From positions 1 to 13,579 of the forward strand of contig CAUVDV010000057.1 in the NCBI GenBank assembly GCA_963550755.1: a DNA stretch of 13,579 nt, written 5' to 3'. Source of the stretch: W11650 sp963550755 (GTDB lineage: Bacteria > Bacillota > Clostridia > Lachnospirales > Vallitaleaceae). A program made the position numbers and the translations under genes. A model generated the notes under the pieces. The model had not been told where the DNA came from. It did not search any database and saw only the letters and a list, made by a program, of their open reading frames with translations. Positions 5,835 to 13,335 of the stretch are shown here, piece after piece (position 1 is the first letter of the stretch; each line of letters starts with the position of its first letter).

Positions 5835-6923
5835 TTACAGATTAGGCTGATTAAAATAATTTTCAAAAAGCTGAGGATCGGCTGATTTTAAATAACCAAC
5901 CTCATGCGTAATAACACCCTCTCTAACCAATTTGGCCAGACTTCTTTCCATTGATACCATGCCTTGCTTAGCGCCGGTTTGAATCAAGTTCGACACCTGA
6001 AAATGCTTGCCTTCGCGAATCATATTGCGCACGGCCGGTGTAACGCACAATACCTCGGCTACGGCAATCAGGCCTCTTTTGTCCATCCGGGGCAGCAGCT
6101 GCTGCGACACCACGCCTTCCAGCACTGTCGCTAATTGACTTTGCACCTGCGTATGCTGCTCTTTGCTGAATCCGTCCAGAATCCGGTCAATCGCCTTAAC
6201 TGCGCTGCCGGTATGAAGCGTTGTCAGCACCAAGTGTCCAGTTTCGGCCGCCGTCAAAGCAGTCTGCATCGTTTCCATATCCCGCATTTCTCCCACCATG
6301 ATCACATCGGGATCTTCTCTTAACGCCGATTTTAAAGCCGACGCAAAATTAAGCGCGTCGCCCCCGACTTCCCGCTGCGTAATCATGCTGCTTTTATGAC
6401 TGTGCAAATATTCCAGGGGATCCTCAACCGTGATGATATGATATTTTTGAGTTTCATTGATATAATCAACTAAACTGGCTAAGGTTGTCGATTTGCCGCT
6501 GCCGGTCGCCCCGGTGATCAAAACCAGGCCTTTGGGCTTATGGGCAAAGCTCTTAATGATTTCCGGCAAGCCCAGATCATCAAACTTCGGAATCTCAATC
6601 GGCAGCGCCCGAATCGCAATGGCATACGTGCCGCGCTGATAGTAGACATTACAGCGAAACCGCCCTAAGCTTCGCCGGGAGTAGGAAAAATCCAGCGATT
6701 TTTCCCGCTGCAGTTCCTGCAGTTGGAACTCTGTCAGATAATCCTGCACAAATTCAGAAATTTGATCCGGCCGCAGCCGTTCGCTTCCTTCAATATCCAC
6801 CAAATTGGAATTGACCCGAACCAGCGGCTTGCTGCCGGCGCATAAATGCAAATCCGTTCCTTTCATTTCCATTGTTTTGGTGAGTAAAAAATCCATATAA
6901 TCCAGCCGGAACGAATTTTCCAT
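5835..6923 (-). CDS. pilT: Type IV pilus retraction ATPase PilT
   Basis: The 362-residue protein is a full-length cytoplasmic hexameric AAA-type secretion ATPase. Its Walker A is GATGSGKST (138-146), the Asp box lies around ITVEDPLEY (164-172), Walker B is VIMVGEMRD (207-214), and the His box is TLHTGSA (235-241). The PilT rather than PilB assignment rests on its length, the AIRALPIEIP segment (103-112) and the C-terminal AVRNMIREG (297-305), equivalent to the AIRNLIRE motif needed for retraction in PilT. It also lacks the PilB N-terminal domain and tetracysteine motif. PilT powers pilus disassembly and twitching. The ATG lies one base after the sufU stop, and its ribosome site AGGAG is inside the end of sufU, so translation is likely coupled. 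No extension ATPase PilB is in the window. Confidence 0.93.
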   Translation of the reverse strand: MENSFRLDYMDFLLTKTMEMKGTDLHLCAGSKPLVRVNSNLVDIEGSERLRPDQISEFVQDYLTEFQLQELQREKSLDFSYSRRSLGRFRCNVYYQRGTYAIAIRALPIEIPKFDDLGLPEIIKSFAHKPKGLVLITGATGSGKSTTLASLVDYINETQKYHIITVEDPLEYLHSHKSSMITQREVGGDALNFASALKSALREDPDVIMVGEMRDMETMQTALTAAETGHLVLTTLHTGSAVKAIDRILDGFSKEQHTQVQSQLATVLEGVVSQQLLPRMDKRGLIAVAEVLCVTPAVRNMIREGKHFQVSNLIQTGAKQGMVSMERSLAKLVREGVITHEVGYLKSADPQLFENYFNQPNL

Positions 6924-6924
6924 A

Positions 6925-7362
6925 TTATTCTCCTGATTCCTTCTTTAAGATCTCATCTAAGGTGTGCCAAGCCAAAACAGCGCATTTTACCCTGGCCGGC
7001 ATATTTTTAATATTCGCCAAAATCGCCGCGTCTTCTAAGACGTCCGCCAACTCTTCCTCGGTTTTTTCTCCTTTGATCATGGCCAAAAAACTTTCCGCTT
7101 TCTCTTTTGCTTCCGCTACCGTCAGCCCCCGGATCAAATCAATCATCATGGAAGTCGACGCCTGACTAATCGCGCATCCGCTGCCGGAAAAAGCCGCGTC
7201 CGCGATCCGGCCGTCCTTAATATCCAGCTCCAGCGTAATATCATCGCCGCAGCTCGGATTATGCCCATGCTCTTTATGGGTAACCTCCGCCAGCTCTTTG
7301 CGGTTATGCGCCGCCCGGCTGTGTTCGGTAATCACCTCAGTATAAATTTGACTAAGATCCAT
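6925..7362 (-). CDS. sufU: SufU, zinc-dependent sulfurtransferase/scaffold for Fe-S assembly
   Basis: This 145-residue protein belongs to the IscU/SufU fold. The ligand set is complete: Cys38 and Asp40 in NPSCGDD, Cys63 in GSGCAIS, and Cys127 in RVKCAVLAW. The long segment between the second and third Cys is the SufU-specific insertion that separates it from IscU. In Firmicutes SufU binds zinc and accepts the persulfide sulfur from SufS for delivery to the SufBCD scaffold. The start overlaps the sufS end by 11 nt, which matches the tight SufS-SufU partnership. The stop is one base from the pilT start, the point where the Fe-S and pilus gene sets join. Confidence 0.94.
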   Translation of the reverse strand: MDLSQIYTEVITEHSRAAHNRKELAEVTHKEHGHNPSCGDDITLELDIKDGRIADAAFSGSGCAISQASTSMMIDLIRGLTVAEAKEKAESFLAMIKGEKTEEELADVLEDAAILANIKNMPARVKCAVLAWHTLDEILKKESGE

Positions 7363-8575
7363 AGCCCAACCACCTCCTGACTTCCTTTAGCTTTTGGACA
7401 AAGACATCAATTTCCTCTTTGGTATTATATATACTAAAGCTGGCCCTAACGGTCGCCTGTACTTTAAGCTCTTTCATCAGCGGCTGGGCGCAGTGATGTC
7501 CCGAGCGGACAGCAATGCCGGCATTGTCCAAAATACTGGCCACATCGTGCGGATGAACATCCTCGACATTAAACGCAATGACCGGTCCTTTAACCGCTCC
7601 GGGCACGTCGCCGTAAAGCTGAATATGCTCGGTCCGGCGCAGTTTTTCTAGGGCATAAGCCGTTAACTCCCCTTCTATTTTTTGAATCGTTTCCCAGCCG
7701 ATTTGCCGAATAAAATCCAGCGCGGCCGAAAAGGCGATCACGCCGTCAATATTGGTCGTTCCGGCTTCAAACTTTTGCGGCAGCGGCGCAAAGGTAGTTT
7801 TTTCCTTGGTCACATACTCAATCATATCGCCGCCGAATTGATAGGGCGGCATGGCTTCCAGAAGCTCCCGCCGGCCATAAAGCACACCGGTTCCCGTCGG
7901 GCCGAAGCATTTATGAGCGCTGAACGCCAAAAAATCAGCGTTCAAGCTTTGCACGTCAATCTCCCGGTGCTGTATCGCCTGGGCAGCGTCAATCATCACC
8001 ACCGCTCCCACTGCATGTGCCCGCTGAATAATCTTTTCAATCGGCGTAACCAGCCCCAGCACATTCGACATCATCGTGGCCGCTACCAGCTTAACTCCGG
8101 GCACGATCACCTTTTCCCAATCAGACTCCAGCCAGCTGCCCTGCTCGTCAATGTTTAAAAAGGTCAACTCTGCTCCGGACTGCTCTGCCAGCTGCTGCCA
8201 AGGCACAAAATTACTATGATGCTCTAAAAGGCTAACCACGATCTTATCCCCGGCTTTTAGGCTCATCCGGCCATAGGTAGCGGCCACTAAATTAATACCG
8301 GCCGTCGTTCCGCTGGTAAATATGACCTGCTCCGGCGCGGCGGCGTGAATAAAATCCGCCGTCTTTTTCCTGGTTTCTTCATAAGCCTGCGTTGCTTCCA
8401 CCGACCAGCGGTAGGCGCCGCGGTGAATATTGGCGTGTCCTGCCTGATTATACTGCATCAGGCGCCGCAAAACCGCTTCCGGTTTTTGCGTGGAGGCAGC
8501 ATTGTCAAAATAAATCACTTCTGGATGAGCGGCAATCGCCGGAAATTCTTTGCGAATTTGACTGTTATCCCACAT
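7352..8575 (-). CDS. sufS: Cysteine desulfurase SufS
   Basis: This 407-residue PLP enzyme converts cysteine to alanine and leaves a persulfide on its active-site Cys. The PLP-binding Lys222 is in SAHKCFGPTG, and the catalytic Cys362 is in RSGHHCAQP. The RSGHHC sequence and the short loop around this Cys mark a group II (SufS/CsdA) enzyme rather than IscS/NifS. The N-terminal IYFDNAASTQKP and TSGTTAGINLVA segments are also typical. Length is normal. The ATG overlaps the sufD end by 11 nt with GGGAAG ahead, and the gene overlaps sufU by the same amount. It supplies sulfur through SufU to the SufBCD complex. Confidence 0.96.
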   Translation of the reverse strand: MWDNSQIRKEFPAIAAHPEVIYFDNAASTQKPEAVLRRLMQYNQAGHANIHRGAYRWSVEATQAYEETRKKTADFIHAAAPEQVIFTSGTTAGINLVAATYGRMSLKAGDKIVVSLLEHHSNFVPWQQLAEQSGAELTFLNIDEQGSWLESDWEKVIVPGVKLVAATMMSNVLGLVTPIEKIIQRAHAVGAVVMIDAAQAIQHREIDVQSLNADFLAFSAHKCFGPTGTGVLYGRRELLEAMPPYQFGGDMIEYVTKEKTTFAPLPQKFEAGTTNIDGVIAFSAALDFIRQIGWETIQKIEGELTAYALEKLRRTEHIQLYGDVPGAVKGPVIAFNVEDVHPHDVASILDNAGIAVRSGHHCAQPLMKELKVQATVRASFSIYNTKEEIDVFVQKLKEVRRWLGYGS

Positions 8576-9692
8576 GTCCCAACTTCCCTTCCAGCTCTTT
8601 CTCCATCCGTTCCGTTAAATCCGCCAGCGGCAGCTGATCAAACACGCTGGAAAACGAAGCCCGGATGATCAGCTTTTTGGCTTCCGCTTCGGAAAAACCG
8701 CGGCTCATCAAATAAAAAAGCTTATTTTCATCGACCGTTCCGGCATTAGCGGCATGCTCTCCGGATACATCGTCCTCATCGCAAAACAGCGCCGGAATCG
8801 CATCCGCCCTGGCGTTTTCACTTAGCAAAATCACATATTCCGCTTCCCGGCCGGCCGCTTCGCTGGATCCCTTATGAAAATAAATATCGCCGCGAAAGAC
8901 CTTTTTGGCGCTGCCCGCCAATGCCCCGTTGACCTCAATAAAAGAATGGGTCCGCGGTCCGTAGTGCTGAATATTGCAGCTAAGATCCAGCCGGTTTTCC
9001 GCTTCGCCCAAATAGACGCCCTCAATCACTCCGGACGCATTTTCGCCCAGCAAATAACTGTGATAGTCTGAGGCCACCATCTCCGCCCCCAAATCAACGC
9101 TGTAAAACGAAACCTTGGCGTCAGCCGCACACTCGGCCACGGCGTTCATGATATGCACCTTGCTTTCCGGCAAAGCCTGCGCCACATAAACCTTAATCTG
9201 CGCATTTTCGCCGGCAATCACCTTAATCAGGCCGACATGGTACTGACTGGCCTTTTTGTCGTTTGTTTTCTGAGCCTGGTATTCCAGCACCAAAGTCATT
9301 TCCGCCCCCGGCTCAGCATAAATTAAATGCTCATCGGCCAGCAGCGCTTCGTCTGATAAATCAAAACAAATATGAATCGGCTCCGCTACGATTTGATTCC
9401 GCTTTAAATGATAGACCCGGCTGAAATTGCTCCAGCCCTCCGTCAGGCGGACAAACTTGGCGTCAACCCCGTATTTTTGCTGATTGATCCGGTGGTAAAA
9501 AGCCAGCGCCTGCTCTTCACTTAAACTATCCAGCCCCGCTAACGGAATCTCCGAAACGATCTCGGCTTTGGCCTCGGCCGGCGTTAGCTGCGGCTCAGCG
9601 TAACCGGCAAAGCCAACCCGTTTCCATACCGGATACGGCAGCGCGGCAAAGCTTTGTCTGGCCGCTTCTCTATATTTTAAATAATTTTCCAT
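8565..9692 (-). CDS. sufD: Fe-S cluster assembly scaffold protein SufD
   Basis: This 375-residue protein shows the SufB/SufD beta-helix core and the C-terminal family block ENKLFYLMSRGFSEAEAKKLII. Before it is DEDDVSGEHAANAG, which aligns with the conserved stretch of SufD that carries the cluster-site His. The His is kept, but the Cys found two residues earlier in E. coli SufD is Gly here; from memory this is common in Firmicute SufD. SufD pairs with SufB and the SufC2 ATPase to form the SufBC2D scaffold, on which clusters are built. The ATG has AGGAG ahead, overlapping the sufB stop region, with a 9-nt gap. The gene overlaps sufS by 11 nt. Confidence 0.93.
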   Translation of the reverse strand: MENYLKYREAARQSFAALPYPVWKRVGFAGYAEPQLTPAEAKAEIVSEIPLAGLDSLSEEQALAFYHRINQQKYGVDAKFVRLTEGWSNFSRVYHLKRNQIVAEPIHICFDLSDEALLADEHLIYAEPGAEMTLVLEYQAQKTNDKKASQYHVGLIKVIAGENAQIKVYVAQALPESKVHIMNAVAECAADAKVSFYSVDLGAEMVASDYHSYLLGENASGVIEGVYLGEAENRLDLSCNIQHYGPRTHSFIEVNGALAGSAKKVFRGDIYFHKGSSEAAGREAEYVILLSENARADAIPALFCDEDDVSGEHAANAGTVDENKLFYLMSRGFSEAEAKKLIIRASFSSVFDQLPLADLTERMEKELEGKLGHVG

Positions 9693-9701
9693 TGCTTTCT
9701 C

Positions 9702-11111
9702 CTATCCTATCGAACCGACAAATTCCAAACTGATCAGATTATTTAACTCGACCGCATATTCCAGCGGCAATTCTTTGGTGATCGGCTCAACAAATCCGCT
9801 GACAATCATGGTTTTGGCCTCTATTTCATCAATTCCCCTGGACATCAGATAAAAAATCGCATCATCGCTGATCCGGCCGATTTTGGCCTCATGCCCCATA
9901 TCAATTTTATCATTGGCCAGCGCGATAATCGGCAAAGTATCAGATTTGGAACGATTATCCATCATCAGCGACTCACACGATACCGTTGATTTACAGTACT
10001 CAGCCTGCGGCGCGGTTTTGATCAGACCCCGGTAAAAAGCATAACCGCCGTCCTTGGATATCGACTTGGTGTTGACATTGCTGGTAGTATGGCTGGCGGA
10101 GTGAATGACCTTGCAGCCCGTATCCAAATGCTGTCCTTCTCCGGCAAAGGTAATGCCGGTAAACTCGGTCTGGGCATACTCTCCCTTTAAAATCGTCATC
10201 GGATAAAGCATTGACACGCGCGAGCCAAAGGAGCCGGACACCCACTCCATTCGGGCGTTCTTTTCTACGACCGCCCGTTTGGTATTTAAATTATACATAT
10301 TTTTCGACCAGTTTTCAATCGTCGAATAACGCAAAGTCGCGTTTTCCCGAACATAAAGCTCAACGCAGCCGGCGTGAAGATTAGCCACGTCATACTTCGG
10401 CGCCGAGCAGCCCTCGATAAAATGCAGCTTCGCGCCTTTTTCCACAATAATCAAAGTATGTTCAAACTGCCCCGCGCCTTTGGCGTTCAGCCGAAAGTAC
10501 GACTGCAGCGGAATCTCCACCTGCACGCCGGCCGGTACATACACAAACGAACCGCCCGACCAGACCGCGCCGTGCAGCGCCGCAAACTTATGATCCGACG
10601 GCGGCACCAGCTTCATAAAATGCGCCTTGACAACGTCCTCATACTCTCTGACCGCCGTTTCAATATCCAGATAAACCACGCCCTGATCGGCCAGTTCCTT
10701 TTGCAGATTGTGATAGACCACTTCCGAATCATACTGCGCGCCCACGCCGGCTAAGGACTCCCTTTCCGCCTGCGGAATGCCCAGCCGCTCAAAGGTGTTT
10801 TTAATATCGGCCGGCACCTCTTCCCAGCTATGCTGCATGGCCGCCCGCGGCCGCACATAGGTGATGATATTATCCATATCCAGCCCCGAAATATCCGGCC
10901 CCCAGGTTGGGAATGGCTTGCTGTTATATATTTGCAAGGCCTTTAATCTGGTTTCCAGCATCCAGGCCGGTTCTTTCTTCTCCTCGGATATCTCCCGAAC
11001 AATCTCCTCGGTTAAACCGGAATCGGTTTTGAACTCAAAGTTTTCTCCGTCTTTAATATCATAAATGCCTCGTTCCACATCGGCAACATATGTTTTTCTT
11101 TTTTCTTCCAC
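9702..11111 (-). CDS. sufB: Fe-S cluster assembly scaffold protein SufB (GTG start)
   Basis: With the GTG at 11111 the product has 469 residues, the normal SufB length. The frame can be extended 20 codons upstream to a TTG, but that extension (ACLARPSDGQEK...) does not look like SufB and has no ribosome site. GAGGAG lies 6 nt before the GTG, and the protein then begins EEKRKTYVADVERGIYDIKD as expected. Conserved features are KPFPTWGPDISGLDMD (65-80), the beta-helix core, the cluster-site Cys379 in STVSCESLMM and His407 in DMGHEAKIGR, then the block AIFYLMSRGIDE. SufB is the main cluster-bearing scaffold of the SufBC2D complex. The order sufC-sufB-sufD-sufS-sufU differs from the B. subtilis order, where sufB is last. 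Confidence 0.94.
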   Translation of the reverse strand: MEEKRKTYVADVERGIYDIKDGENFEFKTDSGLTEEIVREISEEKKEPAWMLETRLKALQIYNSKPFPTWGPDISGLDMDNIITYVRPRAAMQHSWEEVPADIKNTFERLGIPQAERESLAGVGAQYDSEVVYHNLQKELADQGVVYLDIETAVREYEDVVKAHFMKLVPPSDHKFAALHGAVWSGGSFVYVPAGVQVEIPLQSYFRLNAKGAGQFEHTLIIVEKGAKLHFIEGCSAPKYDVANLHAGCVELYVRENATLRYSTIENWSKNMYNLNTKRAVVEKNARMEWVSGSFGSRVSMLYPMTILKGEYAQTEFTGITFAGEGQHLDTGCKVIHSASHTTSNVNTKSISKDGGYAFYRGLIKTAPQAEYCKSTVSCESLMMDNRSKSDTLPIIALANDKIDMGHEAKIGRISDDAIFYLMSRGIDEIEAKTMIVSGFVEPITKELPLEYAVELNNLISLEFVGSIG

Positions 11112-11117
11112 TGTCTT

Positions 11118-11123
11118 CTCCTC
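11118..11123 (-). promoter_or_regulatory. Ribosome binding site deciding the sufB GTG start
   Basis: GAGGAG is placed 6 nt before the GTG at 11111. It is the only good site near the expected SufB N-terminus and excludes the longer TTG frame. Confidence 0.75.
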
Positions 11124-11195
11124 TGTTTGTTTTTCCTGTCCGTCGCTCGGCCTGGCCAAGCAGGCAGTCAAAGTGGCCTCTGTCGTTTTTAATTT

Positions 11196-11238
11196 GTATC
11201 AGCCGGAAAAGCAGCTTTTCGCTTCAGCCGGCTGATAC
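11196..11238 (-). ncRNA. Strong stem-loop in the sufC-sufB spacer
   Basis: Perfect 11-bp arms GTATCAGCCGG (minus strand, 11238-11228) and CCGGCTGATAC (11206-11196) enclose 21 nt, which hold a further GAAAAGC/GCTTTTC pairing. It stands in the 183-nt spacer between the sufC stop and the sufB GTG. No T-tract follows on the minus strand, so it is not an intrinsic terminator. A role in mRNA processing or differential stability is plausible but inferred. Confidence 0.5.
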
Positions 11239-11294
11239 TTAATTGCCGCAGAAAATCCTTTTTTAAACTTTTTTCAGCAACCTATAAACGGCGC

Positions 11295-12035
11295 TTATTT
11301 TTCCAAAAACGCTTCAAAGCCCCGCTCATTAATGACCTTGGTCAGCTCCGCCCCGCCGGTCTTAACAAATTTGCCGTCAACTAAAATATGAACATAATTG
11401 GGGTTTAAGTACGACAGCAGTTTATCGTAATGCGTAATCACAATAATCGCGTTGGCGTCGCTGGCAAAAGCCTTGACTCCATCGGCCACTACCTTGATCG
11501 CATCAACGTCAAGACCCGAATCGGTTTCATCCAAAATTGCCACCTTGGGCTGCAAGGTCAGCATCTGCAGGATTTCATTTTTCTTTTTTTCGCCGCCGGA
11601 AAAGCCTTCGTTCAAATAACGGCTGGCGTACTTGACGTCTATATTTAAAAGTTCCATGTTTTTCATCAGTTCCCGTTTAAAGGGGATGACTTTCTGAGCC
11701 TGACCGGTTACCGCCGCCTTGGCTGTCCGCAGAAAGTTTTCCACGGTTACGCCCGGAATAATTTCCGGCGTTTGAAAGCTCATAAACAGACCCGCCTTCG
11801 CTCTTTCGTCCACTCGCATATTCAGCAGCTCCTGACCGCCCAAAAAAGCATCGCCCTCTGTTACCTCATAGGCTTCATGACCCATCAGCGTATAGGCCAA
11901 GGTTGATTTGCCGGCGCCGTTTGGTCCCATGATAATATGAATCTCACCGGCGTTGACCGTCAAATCAATACCCTTTAATATTTCTCTCTCGGCAATGCGG
12001 GAATGTAAGTTTTTTACTTCTAATAATGCGCTCAT
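11295..12035 (-). CDS. sufC: SufC, ATPase of the Fe-S assembly scaffold
   Basis: This 246-residue ABC-type ATPase has Walker A GPNGAGKST (37-45), a Q-loop in SFQTPEIIPG, the signature FSGGEKKKNE (144-153), Walker B KVAILDETDSGLD and the switch His in VITHYDKLL. The ETDSGLD stretch and the EKKKNE after the signature are diagnostic for SufC rather than a transporter ATPase. SufC is cytoplasmic, dimerises on SufB and SufD, and drives the conformational change needed for cluster assembly. It is the first gene of the suf operon, about 140 nt downstream of the likely promoter, with AAGGAAGAG before the ATG. The 183-nt gap to sufB is the only long spacer in the suf group. Confidence 0.96.
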   Translation of the reverse strand: MSALLEVKNLHSRIAEREILKGIDLTVNAGEIHIIMGPNGAGKSTLAYTLMGHEAYEVTEGDAFLGGQELLNMRVDERAKAGLFMSFQTPEIIPGVTVENFLRTAKAAVTGQAQKVIPFKRELMKNMELLNIDVKYASRYLNEGFSGGEKKKNEILQMLTLQPKVAILDETDSGLDVDAIKVVADGVKAFASDANAIIVITHYDKLLSYLNPNYVHILVDGKFVKTGGAELTKVINERGFEAFLEK

Positions 12036-12084
12036 ATATTCTCTTCCTTTTCTGTTTTATCTTCATCCGGCTTCTTCCAGCCGT

Positions 12085-12138
12085 TTAAAACCGCCTTCCG
12101 GCCCCCTGAGCAGCCGTTAAAATGCGATTTTCAGCCAT
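12085..12138 (-). CDS. Possible 17-residue leader ORF in the suf mRNA leader
   Basis: ATG at 12138 opens a short frame beginning MAENRILTAAQG and ending with TAA at 12085. GGCGG lies about 10 nt before the ATG, a weak ribosome site. It sits between the suf promoter and sufC. There is no Cys or amino-acid run that would suggest an attenuator peptide, so it may be chance. Confidence 0.2.
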   Translation of the reverse strand: MAENRILTAAQGAGRRF

Positions 12139-12182
12139 GAAATTAAACCGCCTGATGGATTCTTTCTATTTTAGTTCCCCTA

Positions 12183-12211
12183 AGTATACCACATTTTCCG
12201 CCGTATTAAAA
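12183..12211 (-). promoter_or_regulatory. Likely promoter of the suf(-pil) operon
   Basis: On the minus strand TATACT (-10, 12183-12188) lies 17 nt downstream of a weak -35 TTTTAA (12206-12211). A small inverted repeat TTAG/CTAA (12171-12174 and 12180-12183) overlaps the end of the -10 and the likely transcription start. That is a suitable spot for a repressor, for example an Rrf2/IscR-type factor, but the site is too short to assign. The leader to sufC is about 140 nt. Confidence 0.5.
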
Positions 12212-12274
12212 GCCTTGTCTTTTGGTTTTTTATTTTATTTCGTTTTTCTTTTCACATAAAAAGAGCCGGCCGGC

Positions 12275-12292
12275 GGAAAAATTGATTTTTCC
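12275..12292. repeat. AT-rich inverted repeat GGAAAAAT/ATTTTTCC
   Basis: Perfect 8-bp arms are separated by TG. Next to it is the GC palindrome GCCGGCCGGC (12265-12274), followed on the minus strand by TCTTTTT. Together they may act as a back-up terminator for the gene ending at 12377. The rest of the 12036-12376 gap holds the suf promoter and leader and one clear terminator. Confidence 0.3.
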
Positions 12293-12331
12293 TTTTTCCC
12301 GCTGCCCAAGCAGCCGCCGCGCCTGAAATTT

Positions 12332-12362
12332 AAAAAGCTTTCGGGAAGTTCCCGAAAGCTTT
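12332..12362 (-). terminator. Rho-independent terminator of the 12377-13213 gene
   Basis: A perfect 12-bp stem, AAAGCTTTCGGG with CCCGAAAGCTTT, and a 5-nt loop is followed on the minus strand by Ts (five in a row including the stem end). It starts 14 nt after the stop codon. It separates this gene from the suf operon. Confidence 0.85.
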
Positions 12363-12376
12363 GACTTTCACGCTCT

Positions 12377-13213
12377 CTACAAGAAATAATTCATTCCGCC
12401 GCGATAAGAAAAGGGATCGGCCGTAAAGCTGTTTTTATAAGAGTTTTGCAATAAAGAATCTCTTATTCCCTTACCCGAGGCCAGCTGATCCGACTGGGAA
12501 TAACGCTGATATTCCTGGCTTCTGGCAATTCGGCCATAAGCATCATCGATCCCGGCATACTTATCCTTGGACGCGGTCTTGGGCTTTTTTGCCCAGTTCT
12601 GATTCAGCGAGTTCTTTACCCGGTCATAAGCGTCTGTTGCTGCGGTTACCTTATAGGTCTGGCCTGTGGCGTTTCCCGCCGGCTTACTGATCCCATTTTC
12701 CCGGCCCGCATTCATCAAATATCTTTGATATGCTCCGGCCATGGAATAATCCGGTTTCTTATCCGATAACTTGGCATTTAGTTCCGCTTTGCCGTCCTTA
12801 TCGAAATTAACCGCCAATGACTCATAAGACGCTCCGGCGGCCGCTGCATTAGCCGCTGCTCCCCGCTGCATTTCGGCAGCGTTTTGAATCTTGGTTTCCA
12901 TTTTCTTGGCAAACCGAGAATCCGTCCGCATTTTGTCAACCAGTTCCTCCGCCAGATTAACTGCCGGCTTCTCACTGATGCCCTTGGAGGTTACGGCATT
13001 TTTCCCAATTCCGAAAGTAATGCCCGGATATTTCTTCGCTAAATTATCAACAAAAGATTTTCTCTGCTGCGCTTCCGAGGTTTCTTTCTTTTTGGCCGCC
13101 GACGGCTGATTGGCCTGATTCAGCTCCCTAATCTGCGTCGCCGTCATCGCCTGACTGGTCCTGCCATATAGCTTATACGGATATACCGACGCGTTATTTA
13201 CTCTTGCTACCAT
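12377..13213 (-). CDS. Uncharacterised Lys/Ala-rich protein (DUF6033-like)
   Basis: With the start at 13213 the product has 278 residues. It has no signal peptide, membrane segment or catalytic motif that I can see. A low-complexity N-terminus rich in Ser, Gln and Lys is followed by SFVDNLAKKYPGITFGIG, a segment with AEELVDKMRTDSRFAKKMETK, and an Ala-rich helix (RGAAANAAAAGASYE). The C-terminal third is polar, with repeated Tyr-containing helices. The combination of a KYPGI-like strand, a VNLAEELVDKM helix and an FDKDGKAE strand recalls the Lachnospiraceae family I know as DUF6033; this is from memory and unverified. The 13213 ATG has AAAGGAG 8 nt ahead, whereas the longer frame from 13261 lacks such a site. 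The gene has its own near-consensus promoter and a perfect terminator, so it is an independent and probably well-expressed unit. Function is unknown. Confidence 0.75.
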   Translation of the reverse strand: MVARVNNASVYPYKLYGRTSQAMTATQIRELNQANQPSAAKKKETSEAQQRKSFVDNLAKKYPGITFGIGKNAVTSKGISEKPAVNLAEELVDKMRTDSRFAKKMETKIQNAAEMQRGAAANAAAAGASYESLAVNFDKDGKAELNAKLSDKKPDYSMAGAYQRYLMNAGRENGISKPAGNATGQTYKVTAATDAYDRVKNSLNQNWAKKPKTASKDKYAGIDDAYGRIARSQEYQRYSQSDQLASGKGIRDSLLQNSYKNSFTADPFSYRGGMNYFL

Positions 13214-13221
13214 TTTTTCAA

Positions 13222-13228
13222 CTCCTTT
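13222..13228 (-). promoter_or_regulatory. Ribosome binding site deciding the start at 13213
   Basis: AAAGGAG lies 8 nt before the ATG at 13213. No comparable site precedes the upstream in-frame ATG at 13261. Confidence 0.65.
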
Positions 13229-13335
13229 CTTTTGGTTCCTGACTTCATTTTTCCGGCCCAAAGCACAGCTGCCTGATCAGCACCTGCTCAAACCGGCAAA
13301 ATTAAAGTTCTGAGCACCTCCTTGTACTCATAGTT

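Noticed and set aside
10374..10754. Plus-strand 126-codon frame inside sufB, and similar frames inside sufS and sufD
   Set aside because: These are antisense shadows of clearly conserved genes with no ribosome sites or recognisable product.
11112..11171. Longer sufB reading frame starting with TTG
   Set aside because: The extra 20 residues are unlike SufB and lack a ribosome site, while a GTG with GAGGAG fits the family N-terminus.
11196..11238. sufC-sufB stem-loop as an intrinsic terminator
   Set aside because: No run of Ts follows on either strand; kept instead as an RNA structure.
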